Shown piece after piece: positions 36,960-47,100 of a stretch of DNA of 64,000 nucleotides. Origin of the DNA: Castellaniella sp. S9 (GTDB lineage: Bacteria; Pseudomonadota; Gammaproteobacteria; Burkholderiales; Burkholderiaceae_B); the NCBI RefSeq assembly GCF_027257175.1, contig NZ_JAPFGD010000013.1, forward strand, positions 1 through 64,000. Direction: 5' to 3'. The notes under the pieces were generated by a model that saw only the letters and a program-made list of their open reading frames with translations, had not been told where the DNA came from and searched no databases. Position numbers and translations under genes: made by a program. Position 1 is the stretch's first letter; each line of letters starts with the position of its first letter.

Positions 36960-37910
36960 ATGGATATCAAGAACATCGATCAGCTCTGGCCCCACATCCA
37001 CTGGTTGACCATACTGGCCCAGCAGGGCAGTTTCACCTCGGCCGCCCGTCGCCTGTCGGTCAGCAAGGCATCGATGAGCCAGCGCATGGTCGAGCTCGAG
37101 CGTGCGGCCGGGGTGTCCCTGATCCAGCGCACGACGCGCTCGGTGCGCCTGACCGAGGCCGGCCAGCGGCTGGTGGACGAGACGCGCGATGCGTACACGC
37201 GCATCGCCCACAGTTTCGCCGACGTGCAGGACATGGCCGAGGTACCGCGCGGGCTGCTGCGTATCACCGCGCCGGTGGCGTTCTCGCGCCAGCAGCTGGC
37301 GGCGCGGCTGCCCGAGTTCCTGCGCCGCTACCCACAGATGCGCCTCGAGCTCGACATGAGCGACGAACTGGTGTCGCTGGCCTCCGAGGGCTTCGACCTG
37401 GCCCTGCGGCACGTCGAGGCGCCGCCCGATACCTACGTCGCGCGGGTCCTGTGCCGCACCCGCACGCTGCTGGTCGCCAGCCCGGCCTATCTGGCCGAGC
37501 ACGGCATGCCGGACCATCCCTCGCAACTCGAGGGCCACCGGCACCTGCACTATCCCAGGCAGCAAGGCTTGGCGACCTGGGCGTTCGAGCGCGTCGGCGC
37601 GCGCTCCGCCGGCGCGCGCGTGACCGTACCGGTACGGCCCGGGTTCGTGGCGAACAACAGCGAGGTGTTGCGCGACATGGCGTGTGCAGGCGTGGGCGTG
37701 GCCGTGCTGCCGGATTTCTCCGCCCAGCGCGCGGTGCAGTCCGGCGAATTGGTCGAGATCCTGCCGCAGTGGCGACCGGTCGGGGCATTTGGGCGTACTA
37801 TCTTCGCCTTGCGCCCGTATTCGACCAGGGCTCCGCGCACCGTGCGCGTCTTGCTCGATTACCTGCTGGAGGCGTTTTCGCAGGGTTTCGAGGCGCGCAG
37901 TGAACGCTGA
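36960..37910 (+). CDS. LysR-family transcriptional regulator
   Basis: 316 aa. An N-terminal winged helix at about 8-66 (FTSAARRLSVSKASMSQRMV is the HTH) and a periplasmic-binding-like effector domain from about 90. The start at 36960 was chosen; the upstream TTG at 36933 lies within the operator. Divergent to mmsA, it probably regulates that gene in response to a semialdehyde or acid pathway intermediate. It is followed 12 bp later by the EamA exporter, which may be co-transcribed. Confidence 0.92.
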   Translation: MDIKNIDQLWPHIHWLTILAQQGSFTSAARRLSVSKASMSQRMVELERAAGVSLIQRTTRSVRLTEAGQRLVDETRDAYTRIAHSFADVQDMAEVPRGLLRITAPVAFSRQQLAARLPEFLRRYPQMRLELDMSDELVSLASEGFDLALRHVEAPPDTYVARVLCRTRTLLVASPAYLAEHGMPDHPSQLEGHRHLHYPRQQGLATWAFERVGARSAGARVTVPVRPGFVANNSEVLRDMACAGVGVAVLPDFSAQRAVQSGELVEILPQWRPVGAFGRTIFALRPYSTRAPRTVRVLLDYLLEAFSQGFEARSER

Positions 37911-37922
37911 CGGGGGATCGAC

Positions 37923-38816
37923 ATGCCGTTGAAGGACACCCTGGCCGCCTTGGCGGTCGTGGTCGTGTGGGGCGCCAATTTCGTGGCGATCAAGCTCGGG
38001 GTGGACGCATTCCCGCCGATGCTGCTGGGCGCCTTGCGCTTCACGTTCGTGGCGTTTCCCGCCATCCTGTTCATCAAGCGGCCCGCGGTCTCCTGGCGCA
38101 TGTTGCTGGCCTACTCGGCGACCATCAGCATCGGGCAATTCGCCTTGCTGTTCCTGGCGATCCATCTGGGGATGCCGGCGGGCCTGGCCTCGCTGGTCCT
38201 GCAGTCGCAGGTGTTTTTCACCGTCCTGATCGCGGCGCTGGTGCTGCGCGAACGCATCGAGCGCCACCACGTGCTGGGCATGGTGATTGCCGGGGCGGGC
38301 CTGGTGCTGCTGGACCGCGGGGCGCACGCGGGCGCGGTGCCGCTGGTCGGTTTCCTGCTGACCTTGTGCGCGGCGCTGAGCTGGTCGCTCGGCAATATCG
38401 TGCTCAAGGGGGTGGGCAAGGTCGACATGCTGGCGCTGGTGGTGTGGGGCGCACTGGTGCCGCCGCTGCCCTTTTTGCTGCTGTCGGCCGTGTTCGAGGG
38501 GCCGCAGCGCATCGTCGACAGCCTGACGAACATCACCTTGCAGGGCGTCTTGTCGGTGGCCTACCTCGCGGGGGTGTCTACGTTGATCGGCTATGTGCTG
38601 TGGGGGCGGCTGCTGGCCAAGCACCCCGTGTCGCGGATCGCGCCGCTCAGCCTGCTGATCCCCGTGGTGGGGCTGCTGTGCGCGGACTGGTTCCTGGACG
38701 AGCACCTCAGCTTTTGGCAATGGATCGGCGGCGCACTGGCGCTGGCCGGCCTTGGCGTGAACTTGTTTGGCGTAAAACTGCTGCGCCATGTCCCGGGATT
38801 CGCGCAACGGCCGTAG
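37923..38816 (+). CDS. EamA-type exporter (DMT superfamily)
   Basis: 297 aa, ten predicted helices in two EamA repeats. It resembles the O-acetylserine/cysteine exporter EamA/YdeD: VVWGANFVAIKLGVDAFPPM at the start and SLLIPVVGLLCADWFLDEH in the second repeat. The start has GGGGG nearby and is 12 bp after lysR. A terminator at 38832 follows 16 bp after the stop. Confidence 0.87.
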   Translation: MPLKDTLAALAVVVVWGANFVAIKLGVDAFPPMLLGALRFTFVAFPAILFIKRPAVSWRMLLAYSATISIGQFALLFLAIHLGMPAGLASLVLQSQVFFTVLIAALVLRERIERHHVLGMVIAGAGLVLLDRGAHAGAVPLVGFLLTLCAALSWSLGNIVLKGVGKVDMLALVVWGALVPPLPFLLLSAVFEGPQRIVDSLTNITLQGVLSVAYLAGVSTLIGYVLWGRLLAKHPVSRIAPLSLLIPVVGLLCADWFLDEHLSFWQWIGGALALAGLGVNLFGVKLLRHVPGFAQRP

Positions 38817-38831
38817 AATAGGCGAATGACT

Positions 38832-38858
38832 GGCGCGATTGCGCGCCGGCCTTTTTTT
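38832..38858 (+). terminator. Rho-independent terminator between the exporter and the aminotransferase
   Basis: A 6-bp perfect stem GGCGCG/CGCGCC with loop ATTG (38832-38847), then GGC and a run of seven T residues. It lies 15-42 bp after the exporter stop and ends the lysR-eamA unit. Confidence 0.85.
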
Positions 38859-38873
38859 ATCTGGAATGCAAAG

Positions 38874-40073
38874 ATGACTCTCGATCGTGCCGGGCTCGAC
38901 GCCCTGATGGAAATCACTTCACGCCCCGAACTGATTTTTGTCCGGGGGCGAGGCTCCTGGCTCGAGGATCACAACGGCAAGCGATACCTGGATTTCATCC
39001 AGGGCTGGGCGGTGAACGCCCTGGGCCACAACGATCCGGCGATCGTCGCCGCCCTGACGCGCCAGTCCGGCCTGTTGATCAACCCCTCGCCGGCGTTCTA
39101 CAACCAGCCCTCGATCGACCTGGCCCGGCGCATCGTGGGCGCGTCCTGTTTCGATCGCGTGTTTTTCGCCAATAGCGGCGCCGAGGCCAACGAGGGGGCG
39201 ATCAAGCTCGCGCGCAAGTGGGGCCAGCTGCATCGCAAGGGCGCCTACAAGATCATCACCTTCGATCACAGCTTTCACGGCCGCACCCTGGCGACGATGT
39301 CGGCCTCGGGCAAGCCCGGCTGGGACCGCAAGTTCGCGCCCCAGGTCGACGGTTTTCCCAAGGCGGTCCTCAATGACCTGGATTCGGTGCGGGCGCTGAT
39401 CGATGACCGGACGGTGGCGGTGATGCTCGAGCCGGTGCAGGGCGAGGCCGGCGTGATCCCCGCGACGGCCGAATTCCTGCAGGCCCTGCGCGCCCTGACG
39501 CGCGAGCGCGACTTGCTGCTGATCGTCGACGAGGTGCAGACGGGCATGGGGCGTACCGGCGTCCTGTTCGCCCACCAGCTTGCGGGGATCGAGCCGGACA
39601 TCATGACCCTGGGCAAGGGCATCGGCGGCGGGGTGCCGCTGGCGGCGCTGTGCGCCCGCGAGGCCGTCAGCTGCTTCGAGCACGGCGACCAGGGCGGCAC
39701 GTATAACGGTAATCCCCTGATGACCGCCGTGGGCGTGGCAATCTTCGACACCTTGACGGCGCCGGGATTCATGGACGCAGTCAACGCCCGGGCGCAGCAA
39801 TTGTCCGAGGGACTGCTGGCGCTGTCGGCCAAATGGGGTCTGGGCGGCGAACGCGGCGTGGGCCTGCTGCGCGCCCTGGTGCTGGACCGGGACGAAGGGC
39901 CGGCGCTGGTCGAGGCGGCCCGCGATCGCTCGCCCGAGGGCATGCTGTTGAATGCGCCGCGCGGCAACCTGCTGCGCTTCATGCCCGCCCTGAACGTCGG
40001 CGCCGACGAGATCGATACCGCACTGGCCTGGCTCGACGAGCTGTTCGCCCAGGCGCGTGCCAGGAAAAACTAG
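38874..40073 (+). CDS. argD: Class III PLP aminotransferase, acetylornithine transaminase type
   Basis: 399 aa. Fold-type I class III: FFANSGAEANEGAIKLAR, the VDEVQTGMGRTG block, and LGKGIGGG with the PLP lysine. Residue patterns match ArgD (N-acetylornithine aminotransferase, arginine biosynthesis) and the related succinyl-diaminopimelate activity. The start at 38874 is after the terminator; the frame's earlier ATG at 38826 is within the hairpin. The stop overlaps the convergent MOSC gene by 4 bp. Confidence 0.85.
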   Translation: MTLDRAGLDALMEITSRPELIFVRGRGSWLEDHNGKRYLDFIQGWAVNALGHNDPAIVAALTRQSGLLINPSPAFYNQPSIDLARRIVGASCFDRVFFANSGAEANEGAIKLARKWGQLHRKGAYKIITFDHSFHGRTLATMSASGKPGWDRKFAPQVDGFPKAVLNDLDSVRALIDDRTVAVMLEPVQGEAGVIPATAEFLQALRALTRERDLLLIVDEVQTGMGRTGVLFAHQLAGIEPDIMTLGKGIGGGVPLAALCAREAVSCFEHGDQGGTYNGNPLMTAVGVAIFDTLTAPGFMDAVNARAQQLSEGLLALSAKWGLGGERGVGLLRALVLDRDEGPALVEAARDRSPEGMLLNAPRGNLLRFMPALNVGADEIDTALAWLDELFAQARARKN

Positions 40074-40942
40074 AAATCGAATTCCGGCTCGACGGCGTCG
40101 CCCACCTGCAGCCAGGCCTGCCCTTCGGGCAGCGCCGCGATGGCGTTCATGCCGAATAGCACGCCCTGCTCGAACTCGCGGTGCCGCGCCAGCGTGCGGC
40201 CCGGCTCCGCCGCGGTCCGCCCCGTCCGGGGATCCACGTTCGGGATGGGGCAGCGGGCGCAGGCCTTGACGAAGGCGAACCCCAGCTCGCCGACGCGAAA
40301 ACCGGCCAGGTGGTCCTCGTCGTAGGGCTCCAGCCCCTGCAGGACGATGTTCGGGCGAAAGCGGATCATGTCCACCGGCGCGTGCCCATCGGCCGCCAAT
40401 TGCCCGTTCAACGCATCCAGCGAATGCCGGTTGGTCACCAGGAAGGGAAAGCCATCCGCAAAGGCGAATTGGTGCCCGCCGGGCGGCGAGAAGCGCTGGG
40501 GCCAGTCCGGGTGGGACTGGATCCAGTGGGCGACATGCAGCCGGCTGGCGGGCCGTTGGGCCTGCGGGTGCAGATGCAGCAAGCGGCACGGTACGTCCAG
40601 GAAGGCGCTGAGCCAGGCGGCGGCCTCGTCGCCCTGGTCCGCGCCCAGCGTGGCGGCGCCCCAGATGGCCACGGGCACGGCCGGCGCCTCGGGCGACGGC
40701 GCGGGCACGAAGCAATCGGCTTGGCCGGGGGCGCGCAGCCACAGGCCGTCCGCCTGCGGCTCGGGCTGGATCAGCACCATGCGCGGGTACTGGCGCTGGG
40801 TGAGAAAGACACCCCTGGCATCGACGATGACCCAGTGTCGATCATGGGCCGGGCCGGCCTCCGACACGCGGATTCGGGTGTGCGCGATCCCGGCGCAGGA
40901 TTTGACCGGATAGCTGTAGAGGCTGTGGATGGTGGGGCGCAT
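40070..40942 (-). CDS. MOSC-domain molybdenum protein (YcbX-like, without ferredoxin domain)
   Basis: 290 aa. An N-terminal MOSC beta-barrel domain (IHSLYSYPVKSCAGI) is followed by the MOSC domain with the cysteine region VKACARCPIPNVDP, in which a conserved cysteine binds the molybdenum cofactor. It is shorter than E. coli YcbX (369 aa) because it lacks the C-terminal 2Fe-2S domain. The family reduces N-hydroxylated compounds. The start at 40942 (MRPTIHSLY) is the family start. It overlaps argD at the 3' end. Confidence 0.85.
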   Translation of the reverse strand: MRPTIHSLYSYPVKSCAGIAHTRIRVSEAGPAHDRHWVIVDARGVFLTQRQYPRMVLIQPEPQADGLWLRAPGQADCFVPAPSPEAPAVPVAIWGAATLGADQGDEAAAWLSAFLDVPCRLLHLHPQAQRPASRLHVAHWIQSHPDWPQRFSPPGGHQFAFADGFPFLVTNRHSLDALNGQLAADGHAPVDMIRFRPNIVLQGLEPYDEDHLAGFRVGELGFAFVKACARCPIPNVDPRTGRTAAEPGRTLARHREFEQGVLFGMNAIAALPEGQAWLQVGDAVEPEFDF

Positions 40943-41027
40943 GGCGGAGGCGGCAATCGGGGACGTGCCCATTCTAGCGCCTCTCGCACGATGTCCCGCC
41001 CCGGCAGGGCCGGGGCGGGGAAGGGCT

Positions 41028-43202
41028 TTACGCCCGGGCGGCCTGCTCGGCCTTTTTCACCTGGCGCCAGTGATGCAGCAGGGGCTCGGTGTAGCCATTG
41101 GGCTGTTCCAGGCCCTTGAAGATCAGGTCGCTGGCGGCCTTGAAGGCGCACGAGGTGTCGAAGTGGCCGTCCATGGGCTCGTACAGCGGATCGCCGGCGT
41201 TCTGCTTGTCGACCACGGCCGCCATGCGGCGCAGGGTCTGTTCGACCTGTTCGCGCGTGGTGATGCCATGCAGCAGCCAGTTGGCGATGTGCTGGCTGGA
41301 AATCCGCAGCGTTGCGCGGTCTTCCATGAGGCCGACGTCGTGGATGTCGGGCACCTTGGAGCAGCCGACGCCCTGATCGATCCAGCGCACCACGTAGCCG
41401 AGGATGCCCTGGGTGTTGTTGTCCAGTTCCTGCTGGATCTGCTCGGGCGTCCAGTTCGGCTCGCGGGCCACGGGCACGGTCAGGATGCGGTCGAGGTAGT
41501 CCTCATGGTGGTTTTCGAGGGACTTCTGGACCTCGACCACGTCGACCTGATGGTAGTGCAGCGCGTGCAGGGTCGCGGCCGTGGGCGACGGCACCCAGGC
41601 GGTGTTGCCGCCGGCCTTCACGTGGGCGATCTTTTGCTTGAGCATGTCGGCCATCAGGTCGGGCATGGCCCACATGCCCTTGCCGATCTGGGCATGGCCG
41701 CGCAGGCCGCATTCCAGGCCGGTCTGCACGTTGTTCTGCTCGTAGGCCTGGATCCATTCGCGGTTCTTCATGTCGCCCTTGCGCTCCATGGCGCCGGCCC
41801 GCATGGAGGTGTGGATCTCGTCGCCCGTGCGGTCCAGGAAACCGGTGTTGATGAACACGACGCGCTCGGCGGCCGCGGCGATGCAGGCCTTGAGGTTGAC
41901 GCTGGTGCGGCGCTCCTCGTCCATGATGCCCATCTTGATCGTGTTGGGCGCCAAGCCCAGCAGGGCCTCGGTGCGGGCGAAGATCTCGTTGGCGAAGGCC
42001 ACCTCGTCGGGGCCGTGCATCTTGGGCTTGACCACGTAGACCGAGCCGGTGCGGGAGTTGCGACGGCTCTGGAGGTCGGGCATCGCGGTCAAGACGGTCA
42101 TGACCGCATCGAGGATGCCCTCGGGGATCTCGCGGCCTTGCTCGTCGAGGATGGCCGGATTGGTCATCAGGTGACCGACGTTGCGCACCAGCATCAGCGA
42201 GCGCCCGTGCAGGGTCGCCGGGCTGCCGTCCAGCGCGGTGTACTCGCGATCGGGATTGAGGCGGCGCGTGATCGTCTTGCCGCCCTTGACCAGGTCCTCG
42301 ACGAGGGTGCCCTTCATGAGGCCGAACCAATTGCGGTAGGCCAGCACCTTGTCCTCGGCATCGACGGCGGTGACGGAGTCCTCGCAGTCCATGATGGTGG
42401 TCACCGCCGCCTCGACGACGATGTCCTTGATATGCGCGGTATCGGTCTTGCCGATGGGGTGCTCGGCGTCGAACTGCACCTCGAAGTACAGGCCGTTGTG
42501 GCAGAAGACCAGGGCCTCGGGTTGCTGGGGCGCGCCACGATAGCCGGCCAGCACGCCGGCATCCGCCAGTGTCGTGGCCTGGCCGTCGGCCAAGGTCGCG
42601 TGGAGCGCGCCGTCGGCCACCGCGTAGGCGCGGGCGTCGCGGTGCGAGCCTTGGGCCAAGGGGATGGTGTCATCGAGGAATTGGCGGGCAAAGGCGATGA
42701 CCTTGGCGCCGCGCACAGGGTTGTAGCCGCCGCTGCGCTGCGCGCCATCCTCGTCCGAGATGGCGTCCGTGCCGTACAGGGCGTCGTACAGGCTGCCCCA
42801 GCGCGCATTGGCGGCGTTCAGGGCATAGCGGGCGTTCATGACGGGCACCACCAGTTGGGGGCCCGCCCGGACGGCCATCTCGGCATCGACGTTGGCGGTG
42901 GTGACGGCAACCTGTGCCGGTGCGTCCTTGAGATAGCCGATGTCCTTCAGGAAGGCCCGGTAGGCGGCCGGGTCGGCGATGGCGCCGGGGTGCTTGTCGT
43001 ACCACTCGTCGAGGGCCGTCTGCAGGCGGTCGCGCTCGGCAAGCAGTTCGCGGTTCCGCGGGGCGAGGTCGCGGACGATACCCGCCAGGCCTTGCCAGAA
43101 GGCGTCGGCTCGTACGCCGGTGCCCGGCAGGGCTTCTTGTTCGACGAATTGGTGCAGCACGGCTGCGACCTGGAGTCCGTGGCAGGCGATGCGGTCGGTC
43201 AT
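41028..43202 (-). CDS. glcB: Malate synthase G
   Basis: 724 aa, the exact length class of the G isoform. It condenses glyoxylate with acetyl-CoA to malate. The sequence shows [36 protein letters not shown] and the acidic metal-site region [15 protein letters not shown]. Transcribed leftward, it lies 81 bp after the end of the GntR gene, on the same strand. It provides the anaplerotic sink for glyoxylate released by the dehydrogenase/aminotransferase operon that starts at 44175. Confidence 0.97.
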   Translation of the reverse strand: MTDRIACHGLQVAAVLHQFVEQEALPGTGVRADAFWQGLAGIVRDLAPRNRELLAERDRLQTALDEWYDKHPGAIADPAAYRAFLKDIGYLKDAPAQVAVTTANVDAEMAVRAGPQLVVPVMNARYALNAANARWGSLYDALYGTDAISDEDGAQRSGGYNPVRGAKVIAFARQFLDDTIPLAQGSHRDARAYAVADGALHATLADGQATTLADAGVLAGYRGAPQQPEALVFCHNGLYFEVQFDAEHPIGKTDTAHIKDIVVEAAVTTIMDCEDSVTAVDAEDKVLAYRNWFGLMKGTLVEDLVKGGKTITRRLNPDREYTALDGSPATLHGRSLMLVRNVGHLMTNPAILDEQGREIPEGILDAVMTVLTAMPDLQSRRNSRTGSVYVVKPKMHGPDEVAFANEIFARTEALLGLAPNTIKMGIMDEERRTSVNLKACIAAAAERVVFINTGFLDRTGDEIHTSMRAGAMERKGDMKNREWIQAYEQNNVQTGLECGLRGHAQIGKGMWAMPDLMADMLKQKIAHVKAGGNTAWVPSPTAATLHALHYHQVDVVEVQKSLENHHEDYLDRILTVPVAREPNWTPEQIQQELDNNTQGILGYVVRWIDQGVGCSKVPDIHDVGLMEDRATLRISSQHIANWLLHGITTREQVEQTLRRMAAVVDKQNAGDPLYEPMDGHFDTSCAFKAASDLIFKGLEQPNGYTEPLLHHWRQVKKAEQAARA

Positions 43203-43236
43203 GGCAGTCCTTGATAAACGTTCAGGGTTTGTCCTG

Positions 43237-43259
43237 ATTATAGGAGGTCTTGTATAAGA
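43237..43259 (-). promoter_or_regulatory. glcB promoter with candidate operator
   Basis: On the reverse strand a perfect -10 TATAAT (43237-43242) is preceded by an imperfect inverted repeat TCTTGTATAAGA (43248-43259) lying between -35 and -10. The -35 (TTCAAC) is poor, which fits an activated or repressed promoter. The core GTATA resembles the site at the gntR start, so the same GntR protein may bind both. Confidence 0.5.
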
Positions 43260-43283
43260 GTTGAAGACGAGGCGGCGCCGTCG

Positions 43284-43991
43284 TCAATCCTGGCCGGATT
43301 CGGCGAGCATCCGGAGGACGGCGTCGCGCTTTTTGAGCAGATGCGCGCGCAGGATCGTCGCCAGGCCTTCGCCGTCGCGGGCCTCCAGCGCCTTGATCAT
43401 GTCGCTGTGTTCGTCGACGGCCTTGTCCCACTTGGCCTGTTCCAGGTTCGAGCGGAAACGCAGGGCCTGCAGGCGACGATTGGTGGTGACATAGATCTGC
43501 CGCAGCGCGCCGTTGCGGGCCGCCAGGTTGATCCGGTCGTGGATTTCGTGGTTTTTTGCGTAGTAGCCCGGCAGGTCGCGCTGGGCATGGCATGCCAGCA
43601 TGGTGTAGTGCAAGGCCTTGAGTTCGGCCAGTTCGGACTGGGTGATGCGCTCGCAGGCCAGCAAGCCCGAAAACGCCTCCAGGCCGCTCATCAGTTCGAA
43701 CATTTCGCGGATCTCGGCTTCGGACATGCGAAATACCGCCGCGCCGCGGTTGGGCGTGATGTCGACCAGGCCCTCGGCGGCGAGCACCTTGAGCGCCTCG
43801 CGCAGGGGCGTGCGGGAAATGCCCAGGGTATCGCACAGCTCGCGCTCGTTGAGCTTGGTGCCTGGGGGCAGCATGCCCTCGACGATGAAATTGCGCAGGT
43901 GCTCCACGACCGTGTCGTGCAGGCGCAGGCGCGCGAGCCGCGGCAATTGCGCAGGGGAAGTGGTAGTCAGCTCCTCATCTGTATTTTGCAT
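43284..43991 (-). CDS. GntR-family regulator, FCD/FadR subfamily
   Basis: 235 aa. Winged helix near residues 25-90 (LNERELCDTLGISRTPLREA) followed by an FCD all-helical effector domain with the metal/acid-binding histidines (HEIHDRINLA). Members sense organic acids such as lactate, glycolate and gluconate. It lies between leftward glcB and the rightward 14-kb operon and is probably the local regulator of both. The start at 43991 coincides with a palindrome. Confidence 0.93.
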   Translation of the reverse strand: MQNTDEELTTTSPAQLPRLARLRLHDTVVEHLRNFIVEGMLPPGTKLNERELCDTLGISRTPLREALKVLAAEGLVDITPNRGAAVFRMSEAEIREMFELMSGLEAFSGLLACERITQSELAELKALHYTMLACHAQRDLPGYYAKNHEIHDRINLAARNGALRQIYVTTNRRLQALRFRSNLEQAKWDKAVDEHSDMIKALEARDGEGLATILRAHLLKKRDAVLRMLAESGQD

Positions 43992-43994
43992 ACA
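43980..43994. promoter_or_regulatory. Inverted repeat overlapping the gntR start codon
   Basis: TGTAT-N5-ATACA, perfect 5-bp arms. The start codon (43989-43991) is inside the repeat, so bound regulator would also block its own translation start region. GTAT/ATAC half-sites are usual for FCD-type GntR proteins. The central half resembles the glcB-upstream repeat at 43248-43259. Confidence 0.55.
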
Positions 43995-44125
43995 TAAATA
44001 AAGATCTAAAGAACGAAAAGTACTTGCTATGTTACTCGAACGTCCTTTGTTAATAAAGCGCTAGGGTAAACACTGAGAAAAATCGCTCGTTTTTGCTTTT
44101 CTTTTAATGGGGGAATTGTTAAGGT

Positions 44126-44141
44126 ATTTTGAATTCAAAAT
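44126..44141. promoter_or_regulatory. Perfect 16-bp palindrome before the 2-hydroxyacid operon
   Basis: ATTTTGAATTCAAAAT, a perfect palindrome in A+T-rich DNA 34 bp upstream of the dehydrogenase start. It could be the operator of the 14-kb operon, bound by the GntR protein or another regulator. The 43992-44174 spacer is strongly A+T-rich, as for a regulated divergent promoter region. Confidence 0.6.
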
Positions 44142-44174
44142 TAAATATTCTTTCCTCTTGGTAGAGTGGTCTTG

Positions 44175-47100
44175 ATGGATGCCCCGGTTTCCCAGAAAGT
44201 GATCCATGCCGGCAAGATGCGCAACGTCCTGTCCGAGCGGCTTGCGCGAGAGGTTCGTGGCGACGTGCTGTTCAGCCGGGGCGATCGCGGCCGTTATGCG
44301 ACTGACGCGTCGATTTATCAAGTGGATCCGATCGGCGTGCTGGTGCCCGAGACTTTCGACGATGTCCGGGTGGCGGTCGATATGTGCCGCGACCTGCGGG
44401 TGCCTTTGGTGGCTCGGGGGGCGGGGACGTCCCAGTGCGGGCAGACGGTGGGCGAGGCCCTCGTCCTGGATAACAGCAAATATCTGAACCAGCTCGTCGA
44501 ACTGGATGTCGCCGGCATGACGGCCACCGTCGAGCCTGGCATTGTGCTGGATCAGCTGAATGCGAAGTTGCGGCCTCATGGCGTGTGGTTTCCCGTCGAT
44601 GTCAGTACCTCGGCCCAATGCACGCTGGGCGGTATGGCGGGCAATAACTCTTGCGGCTCGCGCTCGATCGCCTATGGCAACATGGTTCACAACGTCCTGG
44701 GCATCGATGCCTTGCTGTCCGACGGAACCGTGGGGCATTTTGGACCCCTGACCGGCATGCCGACGGACCGGACGCGCATCGGGACGCTCGTGCGCCGGTT
44801 GGGCGATCTCGCCGCACGCGAGCGCGACGAGATCGCACGACAGGTGCCCAAGGTCCTGCGCCGGGTCGGCGGCTACAACCTGGATATCTTCAATCCCCAG
44901 AGCGTGCGGCCCTACACCGCGGACGGCAGCGTCAACCTGGCGCATCTGCTGGTCGGCAGCGAAGGCACGCTGGCCGTCACCCGCCGGCTCACCCTCAAGC
45001 TCTCGCCGCTGCCGTCGAACAAGATCCTGGGCGTGGTGAATTTCCCTTCCCTGCGCGCCGCCATGGAGTCCGCGCAGCATATCGTGACGCTGGGGCCGAC
45101 CGCGGTCGAATTGGTGGATCACACCATGATCACGCTCAGCCGCGGAAATCCGGCCTTTTCCGCGGTGATCGAACGCGCCCTGATCGGCGAGCCGCAAGCG
45201 CTATTGCTGGTGGAGTTCGCCGGCGCGGACCGCGCCGCGCAACTGCACAAGCTCGAGCAGTTGGTCGAGCTCATGGGCGACCTGGGGTTGCCGGATTGCG
45301 TGGTGCGCATGCCCGAGGCCAAGGCGCAGCAGGCTCTGTGGGGGGTGCGCAAGGCCGGGCTGAACATCATGATGAGCATGCGCGGCGATGGCAAGCCCGT
45401 ATCCTTCATCGAGGACTGCGCGGTGCCGCTCGAGCACCTGGCCGACTACACCAGTCGCCTGACCGAAGTGTTCCAGAAGCACGGCACCAGCGGCACCTGG
45501 TACGCCCATGCGTCCGTGGGCACGCTGCACGTGCGTCCGATCCTCGACATGCGCGTGGATGGCGCCGCCAAGATGCGCGCGATCGCCGAAGAGGCCAGCG
45601 CCATCGTGCGTGAATACAAGGGTGCCTATTCCGGCGAACATGGCGACGGCCTGGTGCGCACCGAGTGGGTGTCCTGGCAATTCGGCCCCAAGCTGACCCA
45701 GGCCTTCGAAGAGATCAAGGCGCTGTTCGATCCGGACGGCCTGCTGAACCCCGGCAAGATCGTCCACGGTCCCAAAATGGACGACGCCTCGCTGTTTCGC
45801 TTCAAGCCGACCTACCAGGTGCTGCCCTTCGAGCCGGCGCTCGACTGGGCGGCCTGGAACGTGACGCAGGACGCCGTGGCGCAGACGGTCGGCGCGCCCG
45901 GCTCGGGCGACGACCCGACGGGCGGCTTCGCCAAGGCCATCGAGATGTGCAACAACAATGGCCATTGTCGCAAGTTCGACGCGGGCACCATGTGCCCCAG
46001 CTATCGCGTCACGCGCGACGAGCAGCACTTGACGCGCGGGCGCGCGAACACGCTGCGCCTGGCGCTGTCCGGGCAGATGGGGCCGGATGCCTTCACCTCC
46101 GAGGAGGTGCGTCGCAGTCTGGACCTGTGCGTGAGCTGCAAGGGCTGCAAGCGCGAATGCCCCACGGGCGTCGACATGGCCCGGATGAAGATCGAGTTCC
46201 TGTACCAGTGGCAGCGGCGCCACGGCGTGGCGCTGCGGGCCCGGCTGATCGCCACCATGCCCAAATGGGCGCCCTGGGCGGCGCGCCTGCCCTGGCTGTT
46301 CAACCTGCGCGACACACTGCCCGGCCTGGCCGGACTGTCCGAGAAATGGCTGGGGTTCGCGGCGCGCCGCACATTACCAAAATGGCGCCGGGACACGTTC
46401 CTGTCGGCGGCGCCCGACGAGCACGCCGAGGACGCGGATGTGGTGCTGTTCGCCGACACCTTCAACAACTACCTGGAGCCCGGCAATGCGCGCGCCGCGC
46501 TGAAGGTCCTGCGCGCCGCCGGCTACCGGGTGCACGTGGCGCGGGCCGCCCGCACCGATGCGCAGCCCACCCGCCCGTTGTGCTGCGGGCGTACCTACCT
46601 GTCGGCCGGCCTGGTCGACGAGGCGCGGCGCGAGGCGCAGCGGGTCATCGAGGCCTTGCGGCCGTTCGTCGCGCGGGGCGTGCCGGTCGTCGGCCTGGAA
46701 CCGTCCTGCCTGCTGTCGCTGCGCGACGAGTTCCTGGTCATGGGCCTGGGCGACGAGGCGCAGGCGCTGGCCAAGCAATCGTTCCTGTTCGAGGAATTCC
46801 TCGCGCGGGCGCACCAGGCCGGCACCTTGAAACTGGACCTCAAGCCCCTGCCGCAAAAGCGCGCGCTGCTGCATGGGCATTGCCACCAGAAAGCGTTCGA
46901 CGCGGTCAAGCCGGTGCAGGCCGTGCTGGGCCTGGTGCCTGGCCTCGAGGTCCAGTTGATCGAGTCCAGCTGTTGCGGCATGGCCGGCAGCTTCGGCTAT
47001 GAGGCCGGCCACTACGACATCTCGATGAAGATGGCCGAGCTGTCATTGCTGCCGGCCGTGCGCGCGGCCGGCCCGGACGATCTCGTCGTGGCCGACGGCA

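Noticed and set aside
36942-38807. A 621-aa leftward open frame opposite lysR and the EamA exporter
   Set aside because: Extreme Q/R/H composition, antisense to two well-supported genes.
40929-43214. A 761-aa rightward open frame opposite glcB
   Set aside because: Antisense shadow of malate synthase G with repetitive low-complexity composition; no recognisable domain.
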